Shown: in pieces, positions 33,984 through 42,934 of the stretch
Layout of the letters: every line of letters starts with the position of its first letter
Numbering within the stretch: position 1 is the first letter of the stretch
Program-made: the position numbers and the translations under genes
DNA from: Acidimicrobiales bacterium
GTDB taxonomy: Bacteria; Actinomycetota; Acidimicrobiia; Acidimicrobiales; Aldehydirespiratoraceae
Assembly (NCBI GenBank): GCA_029246685.1
Contig: JAQWMR010000016.1
Span: 646,877-710,876, forward strand
Length of the DNA stretch: 64,000 bases
Reading direction: 5' to 3'
Notes under the pieces: model-generated
Told to the model about the DNA's origin: nothing
What the model saw: only the letters and a program-made list of their open reading frames with translations
Databases searched by the model: none

Positions 33984-34784
33984 ATGGACGCAGACACCCT
34001 CACGACCTCCGTCGACGGACCCATCGGCCGCCTGACGCTCAACCGGCCGGACAAGCTCAACCCGTTGTCCACCCAGTGCCTCGACGAGCTCGCGGCCGCC
34101 GCCGGATGGTTCGACGACCAGCCTGACGTCCGCGTAGTCATCGTGACCGGCGCGGGCCGGGCCTTCTCCGCCGGCGCCGATCTCGCCGGCTTTGGTGGAC
34201 ACGGCGGCGGGGGGCAGGGAGGTAGCGCGGGCAGCGAGACCCGCTCGCCGCGTGACGCCGTGGATGCCGGGCGTGTGATGGTCGAGTCGATCGAACGCAT
34301 GCGGGCAGTCACGATCGCCGCTATCCACGGCCACTGCATCGGGGGTGGTGTCCTGCTGGCCATGGCTTGCGATCTTCGCGTTGCCGCCGAGTCCACCAAC
34401 TTCGTCATCCCCGAGGTGGACCTCGGCATCCCGCTCACCTGGGGTGGCATTCCCCGGCTCGTCCGCGAGATCGGAGCCCCGGCGACCCGTGACCTCGTCC
34501 TCTCGTGTCGACCCTTCACCGCGACCGAGGCTCACGAGCGAGGGATCGCCAACCGCATGGTGGCCGACGAAGACCTCAACGCCGAGGTGGAGACGCTCGC
34601 CGCGCTGCTCGCCGGGAAGTCCGCCTACACACTCCACGCCACGCTCGACGCGGTGGATGCCGCGGCAGAGGCGCTCGTTCCGACCAACGGCGCCTGGAGC
34701 GATGCGGACCAATGGATCACCGCGATGCGCGACCCGGAGAGTCGCGACGTCGCCGCTCGCTATCTCGCCGAACGCGGCCGCTAG
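33984..34784 (+). CDS. Enoyl-CoA hydratase/isomerase family protein
   Basis: A 266-residue crotonase-fold protein. LTLNRPDKLNPLS opens the fold. The oxyanion hole segments are AFSAGADLAGF and AAIHGHCIGGGVLLAMACDLR. The hydratase glutamate expected near FVIPEVDLGIPLTWGG is present as E in PEVDLG. A glycine-rich loop (GGHGGGGQGGSAG) is inserted after the first oxyanion motif. The second ATG is chosen because family homology starts right after it. Confidence 0.88.
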   Translation: MDADTLTTSVDGPIGRLTLNRPDKLNPLSTQCLDELAAAAGWFDDQPDVRVVIVTGAGRAFSAGADLAGFGGHGGGGQGGSAGSETRSPRDAVDAGRVMVESIERMRAVTIAAIHGHCIGGGVLLAMACDLRVAAESTNFVIPEVDLGIPLTWGGIPRLVREIGAPATRDLVLSCRPFTATEAHERGIANRMVADEDLNAEVETLAALLAGKSAYTLHATLDAVDAAAEALVPTNGAWSDADQWITAMRDPESRDVAARYLAERGR

Positions 34785-34806
34785 CGGACCGGGCCAGACT
34801 GCACGC

Positions 34807-35994
34807 GTGTCTAAGCCGAAGGTCGTGCGTCGCGCCGTCGTCGCGGCGTTTCTTGTCTACGTCGTGTTCGGCCTTCCCGACGGCGTGTTCGGACCGATCT
34901 GGCCGAATCTCCGTAATGACTTCGGACGAAGTGACAGCAGCCTCGGCCTGCTGAGCCTCGCGATCGCGATCGGCTACGGGCTCGGAAGCCTTGCGTCGAG
35001 CCGCGTGACCGAGCTGGTCGGACTGCACCGGGTGCTGACCACCGCGATGGCCGCTGCAACCGCCGCTCTGTCGATCATCGCGGCGGCGCCGGAGTTCGCG
35101 GTGGTCATGGTCGGCTACACACTGCTCGGCGCCGGATGGGGATTCGCCGATGCCGCACTGAACGCGTGGGTCGCGCTCACGGCGGGCCCCCGCACCATGG
35201 GAATGCTCCACGGCTCGTACGGCATCGGCGCGTTCGCCGGGCCCTTGCTCGCAACACTGTTCGTGGCGGACGGCATGGCGTGGCGGGGGCCGCTCGTGGC
35301 GTGTGCGCTGTTCACCGGGGCGACCGTCCTGGCGCTGATCGCCACCCGGAGGGGGTTCGGGGCGGCGGAGACACGCCCGGAGATCGCCGGGAGCGGCGAA
35401 CCGGCAACCGCCCGGCGAGCGTTGATCCTGCTGATCGTCTGGTTCGCGATCTACGTCGGGATCGAAGTCGCGATCGGTTCCTGGGCCTACACACTGCTCG
35501 TCGAGGGACGAGGCCGGTCGGAGGAGTACGCGGGCGCGCTCACGGCCGCGTACTGGGGCGGGCTGATGGCCGGCCGCTTCGTGCTCGCGGTCGTCGGCCA
35601 TCGCCTCCATCCGGAACGCACGATTCGCCACATGACCGTCATCGCGATCGTCGCTGCCGCGCTCCTCTGGGCAGATCCCGGCGGTCACGGCGGCCTCATG
35701 CTTCCGGTTCTCGGCGCCGCGTGTTCCGTGATGTTCCCGGTCGCGATGGGTCGCACTGCTGTCTATGTCGGCGAAGCCCGCGCCGCCCGTGCAGTCGGGT
35801 ATCAGATCGGCGGCACCACCATCGGCTTCACGTTGCTCCCCGCGCTCATCGGCGTGTTGGCCGATCGCCACGGCGTCGGCGTCAGTGCCCCGGTCTTTCT
35901 CCTTGCCCTCGGCGGGCTGGCCGCAGCCTGGTACGCCCTGGAGCGCACGGTGCGGCCAGCCACCATGGGGGGACTCAGCTCGACGTCAGCGTGA
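34807..35994 (+). CDS. MFS transporter
   Basis: A 395-residue permease with about twelve hydrophobic helices. It begins at GTG (VSKPKVVRRAVVAAFLVYVVFG), and an early FGLPDGVFGPIWPNLRNDFG helix pair resembles the FucP/YbjJ-like MFS branch. No substrate can be assigned. The CAGACT box 6 nt before the start hints at a leaderless transcript, although it could be co-transcribed with the hydratase 22 nt upstream. Confidence 0.85.
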   Translation: MSKPKVVRRAVVAAFLVYVVFGLPDGVFGPIWPNLRNDFGRSDSSLGLLSLAIAIGYGLGSLASSRVTELVGLHRVLTTAMAAATAALSIIAAAPEFAVVMVGYTLLGAGWGFADAALNAWVALTAGPRTMGMLHGSYGIGAFAGPLLATLFVADGMAWRGPLVACALFTGATVLALIATRRGFGAAETRPEIAGSGEPATARRALILLIVWFAIYVGIEVAIGSWAYTLLVEGRGRSEEYAGALTAAYWGGLMAGRFVLAVVGHRLHPERTIRHMTVIAIVAAALLWADPGGHGGLMLPVLGAACSVMFPVAMGRTAVYVGEARAARAVGYQIGGTTIGFTLLPALIGVLADRHGVGVSAPVFLLALGGLAAAWYALERTVRPATMGGLSSTSA

Positions 35995-36033
35995 TGTCGA
36001 GGAAGGAAGGCGGCCGACTTCTGAACTCGGGCG

Positions 36034-37155
36034 CTAGTCCAGCGGGGTCGTGAGCAGACCGGCGGCGGACGCCACGCCGGCACAGCGCTTGGCGTGCACG
36101 AGCTCGTCTCGATCCAGCCCGTGCGTCATGAAGCCCAGGGAGATTCCCGTGGACGGATCGGCGTAGGCGCGCTGGCCCTTCGCTCCCCCGTGTCCGAATG
36201 CGACAGGACCGACGCCGTGGCCATACCCCCGCATGAGCGCCTGACCATCGTCGCCCGACAGGGTGAACGCGTGCGTCCGGTTCGCCGCCGTTCCCATCCA
36301 GTCCGGGTGACGCTGACGCACCACCTCCAACGCATCCGTCTTCACCTCGTGCCGCAGCATCTCACCCTCGTCGTGCATGACCGCCTGATACCAGAGCGCC
36401 ATCTCGGCCGCGCTGGCGATGCCACCGCCACCGGGATGGCCGACGGCGCGCACCTCCGCGACATTGAAACGCAGCAGGGCGTCGTCGGTCACTTCCGTGA
36501 CCGGCATCGTCTCGATACCGAACCGGCTAGCCATTGCCTCCAGGTCCGGTGGGTCACCAACGCTGACGACGTCGGCGATGTTGCCCTGTTCATCTTCCGG
36601 GATCGCGAGCCAACGCGAACACCCGGCAGGTGCCATGACCCGCTCGGTGATGACGTCGGCATGGTGGCGTCCCGTCACCTCGGTGATGCAGTCGGCGAGC
36701 ACCCAGTGCGCCGCGGATGCGTGGTACTCGAACGCCGTACCCGGCTCCCACGTCGTCCGCCAGCTCGCGTAGCGGCCGAGGCGCGCGTCGCGGTCGACGA
36801 ACTCCTCGGGTCCGATCGGCGCGTGGGGGAAGCCGCCGGCGTGCAGCAGCACCTGCGACAAGGTGATCGCCTGCTTGCCGTTCGTGGAGAACGAGTCGAG
36901 CACGGAGCTCACCGGCGCGTCGAGATCCAGCAGACCCTCGGCGGCGAGTTCCATGACCGTCAGGCTCACCGTTGGCTTGATGGCCGAGTAGGTGTGGAGG
37001 CGAGCGTCGGTGGTCAGATCGCCGAAGGCCTCGAAGACCGCCACTTCGCCCTCGAAGCCGACCGCGACCTGACAGCCGGGGATTCGGCCCTCGTCGACCT
37101 CGCGACGACAGCGGTCGAGCAGTTTGGTGACGCGTTCCGGGACAAGAGTGCTCAT
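36034..37155 (-). CDS. Beta-lactamase family serine hydrolase
   Basis: A 373-residue serine hydrolase of the class C beta-lactamase/esterase fold. The SxxK nucleophile is SAIKPT near residue 60. The tyrosine motif is YHAS rather than YxN, and the third box is GHGGAKG. No signal peptide, so more likely an esterase or D-amino-acid peptidase than a periplasmic lactamase. Its ATG overlaps the mftF stop (ATGA), placing it in the mmcQ-like/mftF operon. A link to the glycosylated cofactor is possible but unsupported. Confidence 0.82.
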   Translation of the reverse strand: MSTLVPERVTKLLDRCRREVDEGRIPGCQVAVGFEGEVAVFEAFGDLTTDARLHTYSAIKPTVSLTVMELAAEGLLDLDAPVSSVLDSFSTNGKQAITLSQVLLHAGGFPHAPIGPEEFVDRDARLGRYASWRTTWEPGTAFEYHASAAHWVLADCITEVTGRHHADVITERVMAPAGCSRWLAIPEDEQGNIADVVSVGDPPDLEAMASRFGIETMPVTEVTDDALLRFNVAEVRAVGHPGGGGIASAAEMALWYQAVMHDEGEMLRHEVKTDALEVVRQRHPDWMGTAANRTHAFTLSGDDGQALMRGYGHGVGPVAFGHGGAKGQRAYADPSTGISLGFMTHGLDRDELVHAKRCAGVASAAGLLTTPLD

Positions 37156-38579
37156 GACGCCGGGACCGTATCGTCCTGCACCGCCGGCCGCCTGCCGGGC
37201 CACTCCACCAACTCCGGCCGCAGCGCTCGCGCGTCGCGGGCTCGAAGCACCGCCGCCCACACGCCGACGCCGTACGCCATGTCGTCCGCGAGCCGCAGGG
37301 CCACCGAACGCGGCAAGTCAGCGGGGCGTCGGCCTCGCCACCACTCGTAGGCCGCAGGCGCGACGAGGGCGACCGCGAGGGCCCGTCGAAGGCGACGCGA
37401 GAGTGCAGCCAACGGCACCGCGATCGGCCACCACACCCGCGACGTCGCTCGGGCGAGGCCGAGACCTGCGTGGAGGTTGCCCCAGCCCGCGATGCGGGCC
37501 GCCTCTCGAGGAGCATCGGACAGCCGCTCGAACTTCCGGGCGAGGGCCACGCCGGAGGCGGCGCCGATGGCGATGCCGGCGGCGGGCCGACCCAGCGCGA
37601 TCGCACCCCATGCGGCGGCGCTCCAGCGCGAACATCGGGCCGGCGCGACGACCGCGCCGTGCCGTTCCGAGAGGGAGACGGCGGACGAGCCGTAGTGGAT
37701 TCGTTGTCGAGCCATGCCGAGCCATGTCGACCGCGGATGATGCTCGACTTCGATCTCCGGCGCGTACCGGACCGTTCCGCCCGCTTCGACCAGACGCCAC
37801 ACGAGATCAACGTCTTCCCCGACCCGCAGGGCCGGGTCGAACCCGTCGACGGCCACCAACGCGGCCGCCCGAATCGCCAGGACGGCGCTGGGCACGTAGG
37901 CGACCTGACGGCGAGGGCCGACATTCGCCGGGTGGTCGCCGAGATCGAGGGACGACTGGACGCGCTCGTAACGCTCCCGCAGCGTGGGGCCGTCGACGCT
38001 GCGCACCCGGGGCGCGGCCGCCACGACGCGTTCGTCGGCGAAGTGAGCGCCGAGTGCCGGCCACCAGCTTTCGGGGAGGACCACATCCGAGTCGACGAAG
38101 CACACCAGCTCCGTCTCGACGGCCGCGAGTCCGCTCATACGTGCCTGACCAGGCCCGCCGTTCTCGTCGCGGCGCACCAGGGTGGCCCCGTACGCCTTCA
38201 CGACCGCCGCAACGCCGTCTCGATCCGTCGACGCATCATCGACCACCACAACCGGCAGGTCGATGGTTCCAAGGAGTTCGTCGAGTCGTGCCACGTCGTC
38301 GTGAACGGGGACGATGATCGTCACGGCGGGTGCCATTGCCGGATCGAAGTGGGGGTGCAGCATCCCGGCGTCGAGGAGACGACCCGCAAGGCCCCGGGCG
38401 GACTTCACGTCGGCCAGGACCGCGCCATCGAGCCACGCGTCCACAACGGCTGCGCCGGCAGCCGAGAGCCGAATGATCCGCAACGGGGAACCGCCGATGA
38501 GGATCCGGCCGTCACCGATACGACGGAGCCCGACGTCGGCAGTGAGGTGCACTCCGCCGGGCGGGAGCCGGTCGGTCAC
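37152..38579 (-). CDS. mftF: Mycofactocin biosynthesis glycosyltransferase MftF
   Basis: A 475-residue family 2 glycosyltransferase that elongates the glucose chain on mycofactocin. The N-terminal module typical of MftF is present (GLRRIGDGRILIGGSPLRIIRLS..LLDAGMLHP). The GT2 core has VTIIVPVHDD, VVDDAST, FVDSDVVLPESWW and the VGEDVDLVWRLVEAGG motif diagnostic for MftF; hydrophobic helices follow at the C-terminus. It is the middle gene of a three-gene operon with 4-bp ATGA overlaps on both sides. It is the last mft gene in the A-to-F order of this strand, 9 kb beyond mftE. Confidence 0.9.
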   Translation of the reverse strand: MTDRLPPGGVHLTADVGLRRIGDGRILIGGSPLRIIRLSAAGAAVVDAWLDGAVLADVKSARGLAGRLLDAGMLHPHFDPAMAPAVTIIVPVHDDVARLDELLGTIDLPVVVVDDASTDRDGVAAVVKAYGATLVRRDENGGPGQARMSGLAAVETELVCFVDSDVVLPESWWPALGAHFADERVVAAAPRVRSVDGPTLRERYERVQSSLDLGDHPANVGPRRQVAYVPSAVLAIRAAALVAVDGFDPALRVGEDVDLVWRLVEAGGTVRYAPEIEVEHHPRSTWLGMARQRIHYGSSAVSLSERHGAVVAPARCSRWSAAAWGAIALGRPAAGIAIGAASGVALARKFERLSDAPREAARIAGWGNLHAGLGLARATSRVWWPIAVPLAALSRRLRRALAVALVAPAAYEWWRGRRPADLPRSVALRLADDMAYGVGVWAAVLRARDARALRPELVEWPGRRPAVQDDTVPAS

Positions 38580-38941
38580 GATTGCTCGTCGAGTTGGGCG
38601 ACGAGCCCCTTCGGAGCGAGCTGGCGATAGGAGTCCTCGACGAGTTCCGCGATCTCGACGAAATCGGTGGTGTCGTCGAGCAACACGCCGACCCAGCCCT
38701 TGGACGCCGCGGCGCGAGGAAGGAAGAACGGGTGGCCCTCAGCGACGAGTGACTCCTGCTCGCCCGGTTCAGCCTTCACCGTGAGCGCATGGATGGTCGC
38801 CCAATCCGGGTCCTCGACGATTGCGAGGCTCGCGAAGATTCGCGACCGGATACGAAACGTCGGATGCCCCCAGGTGTCCTTCTCCCGAGCTTCGGGAAAA
38901 GCAAGGCACACCGCGCGGAGCCGGTCGACCACGGACGACAT
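38576..38941 (-). CDS. MmcQ/YjbR family protein
   Basis: A 121-residue YjbR-fold protein (LRAVCLAFPEAREKDTWGHPTFRI..GWVGVLL). The family is often called DNA-binding, though molecular function is unproven. It starts 7 nt after a TACCGT -10 box with no ribosome binding site, so the transcript is probably leaderless. Its stop overlaps the mftF start, making it the first gene of the mftF operon. It starts 40 nt from a divergent amidohydrolase gene. Confidence 0.85.
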   Translation of the reverse strand: MSSVVDRLRAVCLAFPEAREKDTWGHPTFRIRSRIFASLAIVEDPDWATIHALTVKAEPGEQESLVAEGHPFFLPRAAASKGWVGVLLDDTTDFVEIAELVEDSYRQLAPKGLVAQLDEQS

Positions 38942-38948
38942 GCCCAGG

Positions 38949-38975
38949 ACGGTAGCCGTGCCCGCGGCCTACGCT
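38949..38975. promoter_or_regulatory. Back-to-back leaderless promoters
   Basis: On the minus strand TACCGT (38949-38954) ends 7 nt before the mmcQ-like ATG. On the plus strand TACGCT (38970-38975) ends 6 nt before the amidohydrolase ATG. The two start codons are only 40 nt apart, so any -35 contacts would overlap and the two units likely compete or co-vary. Confidence 0.55.
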
Positions 38976-38981
38976 CTCGTG

Positions 38982-40688
38982 ATGCACGACCTAGTGATCC
39001 GCAACGGCACGCTCATCGACGGTTCTGGCGCACCGGCGCGGCAGGGCGATGTTGCGATCGACGGCGAGCAGATCGTCGACATCGGTGACGCGGGCGCGGG
39101 TCGACGAGAGATCGACGCAGACGGCCGAGTCGTCACCCCCGGGTTCGTCGACACCCACACGCACTATGACGCGCAGGCAACGTGGGATCCCGAGCTGACG
39201 CCGTCCGGGTGGCACGGCGTCACATCGGTCGTGATGGGCAACTGTGGCGTCGGTTTCGCGCCGGTGATGGTCGACCGCCGCGACTGGCTGATCGAACTGA
39301 TGGAGGGCGTGGAGGACATCCCTGGTGCTGCGCTCACCGACGGCATCGAGTGGGGCTGGGAGACCTTCCCCGAGTATCTTGACGACCTCCAGGGCCGGTC
39401 CTGGGGGCTCGACCTCGCCACCCAGATCCCTCACGGCGCGCTCCGCGCCTACGTGATGGGCGAGCGGGCATTGGCCGACGCGACGACCACCGACATCGAG
39501 AAGATGGCCGGGCTCGTCGAAGAGGCGCTCGGCGTCGGTGCCCTCGGCTTCTCGACCTCCCGAACGCCCCTGCACAAGTCCGTGGACGGCGAGTTGGTCC
39601 CCGGCACGTTCGCGAGCCCGGACGAACTTCTGGCGATTGCCGGCGCGATCAGCCGGGCCGGTCACGGCGTCTTCCAGACCGCGACGCATCACGCCGACGT
39701 GCCGGAGTCCTTCGAGTGGATGCGCGCCGTCGCTGCTGTCACCGGTGAACCCGTGATCTTCAACCTCAACCAGCCGGACTACGCGCCGGATCTCTGGCGC
39801 GAGGATCTGCGTCTGCTCGACGAGGCGCAGGGCGACGGCCTCAACGTCCTGGCTCAGGTCTCGGGGCGGCCGGTTGGCATTCTCGAGTCGTGGTCGGCCA
39901 CCGTGAACCCGTTCATGCTCTGCCCGACGTGGGGCTTGATCGGCCAGCTGCCCGAAGCGGAACGCCTGGCCGAACTTCGACGCGACGATGTCCGCGCCGC
40001 ACTCACCACCGAAGTCCCGGCCGTGTGGAGCGACTTCATCACGAGCGTCACCCGCACCTGGGACAAGCTCTACCCCTTCGCCGGCGAGGCGGACTACGAG
40101 CCCGACCCCGGAGCGACCTGCGCCGCGCTCGCCACCACCGATCCTCGCTCACCCGAGGAGATCGCCTACGACCACTTGATGACGGAGAACGGGCGGGGCC
40201 TCCTCTACTTCCCGCTGTTCAACTACTCGAACCACAACCTCGACCATCTCTGGGAGCTGCACCAGCACGCCCACACCCGCATGGGGCTGGCCGATGCAGG
40301 CGCCCACTGCGGCACGATCGCCGACGGCGGCATGCCCACCTTCATGCTGCAGTTCTGGGCTCGTGACCGAGAGCGAGGTGAGCTCATGCCACTCGAATGG
40401 CTTGTGCATCGTCAGACCCGCCAGACCGCGGAGCTGTACGGGCTTCGAGACCGGGGCCTGCTCGCACCGGGCTATCGGGCCGACGTGAACGTGATCGACA
40501 TGGACGAACTCGGCGTCGAACTGCCGTATCTCGTCGGCGATCTACCCACAGGAGCCAACCGGTACGTCCAACGAGCGCAGGGCTACGGCGCCACCGTGTG
40601 TCGCGGTGCGGTCACCGTCGTCGACGACGAGTTCACGGGTGAGCGGCCAGGCCGCCTCGTCCGCGGGCCCCAGGCCGACCGGGCCTGA
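38982..40688 (+). CDS. N-acyl-D-amino-acid deacylase-like amidohydrolase
   Basis: A 568-residue member of the D-aminoacylase branch of amidohydrolases. It has [16 protein letters not shown] at the N-terminus, the metal pair in [12 protein letters not shown], and the mid-protein [14 protein letters not shown], whose cysteine is a metal-site ligand in this branch. GFSTSRT, the [10 protein letters not shown] aspartate motif and the C-terminal [15 protein letters not shown] follow. The N-terminus is fixed by the family start and the leaderless -10. The actual substrate may differ from D-amino acids. Confidence 0.87.
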   Translation: MHDLVIRNGTLIDGSGAPARQGDVAIDGEQIVDIGDAGAGRREIDADGRVVTPGFVDTHTHYDAQATWDPELTPSGWHGVTSVVMGNCGVGFAPVMVDRRDWLIELMEGVEDIPGAALTDGIEWGWETFPEYLDDLQGRSWGLDLATQIPHGALRAYVMGERALADATTTDIEKMAGLVEEALGVGALGFSTSRTPLHKSVDGELVPGTFASPDELLAIAGAISRAGHGVFQTATHHADVPESFEWMRAVAAVTGEPVIFNLNQPDYAPDLWREDLRLLDEAQGDGLNVLAQVSGRPVGILESWSATVNPFMLCPTWGLIGQLPEAERLAELRRDDVRAALTTEVPAVWSDFITSVTRTWDKLYPFAGEADYEPDPGATCAALATTDPRSPEEIAYDHLMTENGRGLLYFPLFNYSNHNLDHLWELHQHAHTRMGLADAGAHCGTIADGGMPTFMLQFWARDRERGELMPLEWLVHRQTRQTAELYGLRDRGLLAPGYRADVNVIDMDELGVELPYLVGDLPTGANRYVQRAQGYGATVCRGAVTVVDDEFTGERPGRLVRGPQADRA

Positions 40689-40730
40689 CGCTCAGAACAG
40701 AATCGGGATCTGCTCGATCGGGTACGTCGA

Positions 40731-41467
40731 CTAGGCGAAGAACCACATCTCGACCGCGTACCGGGTCTGGGTCATCGCCGGGTACATGTCGGTCCGGTGA
40801 AGGGTCATGTGGTCGAACAGCAGCGCATCGCCGGTGTCGAAGACCCGCCGCTCCAACTTCTCAGTGCCGTAGGTGGCGGCAGTGTCGTCGTGGACCGCCC
40901 AGTCGACGATTTCCGGACCACCCATGGGCACGAGATGGTCGAACCCTCGGCGAAAATGTCGAGGCTCGGCGCATCGATGCCACAGGGCGAGAGCGCCGTC
41001 CAGATGTTGAGCGCCCGGGTGTCGACACCGAGGAAGGCGCCGTCCTGGTGCCAGCCCGCAAGGGACCCGGGTTCGGTGCGGCGCAACGTGGTCTTCTTGA
41101 CGGAGAACGCGGGTCGCTCGCCGAAGTAGTCCGTCATGATCGTGCGCATCCCGGCGGCGTCGAGCGCCTCGGTCATCTCGAACATCGCCCGCGGGCTGTC
41201 CACACCGAGCACGCCATTGCCGTGGTAGGCGAAGGCGCGTTCGTAGACCCCGAACGGGTACTGCTCGGCCGGCTGGAAAGGGCTCAGCTCGGGCTCGACG
41301 TCAGCTTCCCAGTCGTCGCGGAGGCGGGCTGCGCCGACGAACGCCGTGTCGATGACCGAACGCATGCTCTCGGCGCGGGACGGATCGACGAGGCCACGAA
41401 CGAAGAGTGCACCACGGTGCGCCAGCGCGGCAGAGATGGGGTCGGGCGTGAGTTCCGCGGCGGCGAC
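40731..41467 (-). pseudogene. Phytanoyl-CoA dioxygenase (PhyH) family gene, truncated and frameshifted
   Basis: Two adjacent frames together encode most of an Fe(II)/2-oxoglutarate dioxygenase. The 5' frame carries the iron motif GWHQDGAFLG, and the 3' frame carries the distal His and Arg in LHRTDMYPAMTQTRYAVEMWF. The frames meet at 40941-40945, where one base appears lost. Family similarity starts at 41467 directly after an in-frame stop, with no usable start codon, so the first residues are also missing. A sequencing or assembly error could explain the frameshift but not the missing start. Confidence 0.75.
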
Positions 41468-41470
41468 CTA

Positions 41471-41739
41471 CGGAAGGCCTGGCTCTTGGTCGCGACCGTT
41501 GCGCCGTAGATCACCGCGAGCAGCACACCGCCGAACGCTGCCGGTGCGAGTCGGCGCACCCGTCGCACGATGAAACGGCGGTAGTCGATGCGGCCGGCCC
41601 GGTCGCGATCATCGAGCAACAGCGCGGTGATGAGAAAGCCGGAGAGCACGAAGAACAGCGGCAGCATCAGGTACATGCCGTCGTACGGGCCGAGCCGGGC
41701 GTGGTAGAAGAAAACGCAGAAGATGAGGTAGCCGCGCAT
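41471..41739 (-). pseudogene. Acyltransferase 3 family gene, N-terminal fragment
   Basis: About 90 residues of a membrane acyltransferase (OafA type) are visible: QHGLDGMRGYLIFCVFFYH before and at the ATG, then LPLFFVLSGFLITALLL and RRFIVRRVRRLAPA. Homology stops abruptly at SQAFRR, where the sequence passes into the dioxygenase fragment. The family similarity extends upstream of the ATG (FGSYQHGLDG), but two in-frame stops precede it. At least 250 residues are missing. Confidence 0.7.
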
Positions 41740-41845
41740 GCCGTCGAGGCCGTGCTGGTACGAGCCGAATGCTCGAACCTGTCGCCCGACCGGCGCGGCG
41801 GCAGGAGGTGCCGACGTCTCCTCTACTGATATCGCACCAACAGTA

Positions 41846-41888
41846 GTTCATCACTCTCCGTGATTGAACAGAACGGAAAGTGATGAAC
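41846..41888. repeat. 15-bp inverted repeat
   Basis: GTTCATCACTCTCCG (41846-41860) and CGGAAAGTGATGAAC (41874-41888) are inverted with one mismatch and a 13-nt spacer. The repeat sits between the broken acyltransferase and the 3' end of the VWA gene. It could be a terminator for the VWA operon, although it lacks a T-run, or the footprint of a mobile element. Confidence 0.55.
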
Positions 41889-41920
41889 CGAGGGGACTAT
41901 ACGGCGGCGCACGACCCGCA

Positions 41921-42934
41921 TCAGAGCACGCGGGCGAGCGCTGTCGGGATCGCCGACGGCCCGTCGATCGTCGCAAACCGGGCCCCGACCCGGCGAGCGA
42001 AATCCTCCGCGTCGGCCGCGTCGTCAGCCGGCGCGAGGACGCAGAGCTCGTCGAGCCGCTGTGCAGTCGCGATCGGATCGACACCAGCAGTGGCGCGACA
42101 GTCGGACAGCAGAACGGTCACCCGTCGCTTGGCCCGGGACCGCTCCAACTGCCGGGCTGCGCCCTGGAGTGCCTGTTCGAGATCGGTCGTGCCCTGGCCT
42201 CGGAGGCGCAGCAGATCGGCAACCACAGAAGCGGAGGCGCGACCGTCGTCCTGGGACTTGAGCGCCAGGCGCTGATCCGCAAAGGCGAGCACCGACCAAT
42301 CGGCGGGCGCTCGCCACGAGCACGCCGCCGCAGCGACCGCGGCGACCGCGAGCCGGTCCCCGCTCATCGAACCGCTTCGATCGACGAGAAGCGCGAGCGC
42401 CATCGTCGGCTTCGTCCAGTGACGAACGCGAATCTCATCCGCCGGGGCGAGCCCGCCACCTGCTCGCGCCTGAACGAGCGCGTCGAGGCTGCCGTCGAGG
42501 TCGATGTCGCCGTCGGCTCGATCCGCGGGCGACGTGACGATTCGGCCGATACCCCGAATCTTCGACGGTCCGACGCGAGCCAGATCGAGCATGAGTCGTC
42601 CGGCGAGGCGACGAGCGAGTGCGGCCAGGACAGGGTCGGTCGCCGCTGTCATCGCGGCCAGCAACGCCATCGCGTGGTCGGCGTCCTCTTCGAGCAGGTC
42701 GGCGAGCGCCCCCTCGTCGAGCATTCCGACCTCGGGGGAGATCTCGTCGAACGACTCATCGCGGCGAAGCTGCTCGCGAGGCGTGGTGCGACGGTTCTCG
42801 TCCGCGAGGGCTTGCTGCGCGTCGTCGCCCTCGAGTGTCAGTGGCGCACCCGAGTCGCCCCCTACGGGGCGGAGACTTTTCCCTCGTCGTCGGCCGCGTC
42901 CGTCGGGTTCTCCGCCGCGAGCACCTGACTCCAC
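41921..42934 (-). CDS. VWA domain protein (Mg-chelatase subunit D/CoxE-like)
   Basis: A 337-residue protein whose C-terminal von Willebrand A domain has the MIDAS motif DRSGSMS, then a TTD threonine/aspartate region and VLLSDC. The N-terminal half is helical. It is the usual partner of MoxR AAA+ ATPases, forming a metal-dependent chaperone or insertase. The nearest standard start in frame is a GTG inside the end of the ATPase gene (73-nt overlap); no ATG/GTG/TTG lies closer to the stop of the ATPase gene. The start is therefore uncertain. Confidence 0.78.
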   Translation of the reverse strand: MESGARGGEPDGRGRRRGKSLRPVGGDSGAPLTLEGDDAQQALADENRRTTPREQLRRDESFDEISPEVGMLDEGALADLLEEDADHAMALLAAMTAATDPVLAALARRLAGRLMLDLARVGPSKIRGIGRIVTSPADRADGDIDLDGSLDALVQARAGGGLAPADEIRVRHWTKPTMALALLVDRSGSMSGDRLAVAAVAAAACSWRAPADWSVLAFADQRLALKSQDDGRASASVVADLLRLRGQGTTDLEQALQGAARQLERSRAKRRVTVLLSDCRATAGVDPIATAQRLDELCVLAPADDAADAEDFARRVGARFATIDGPSAIPTALARVL

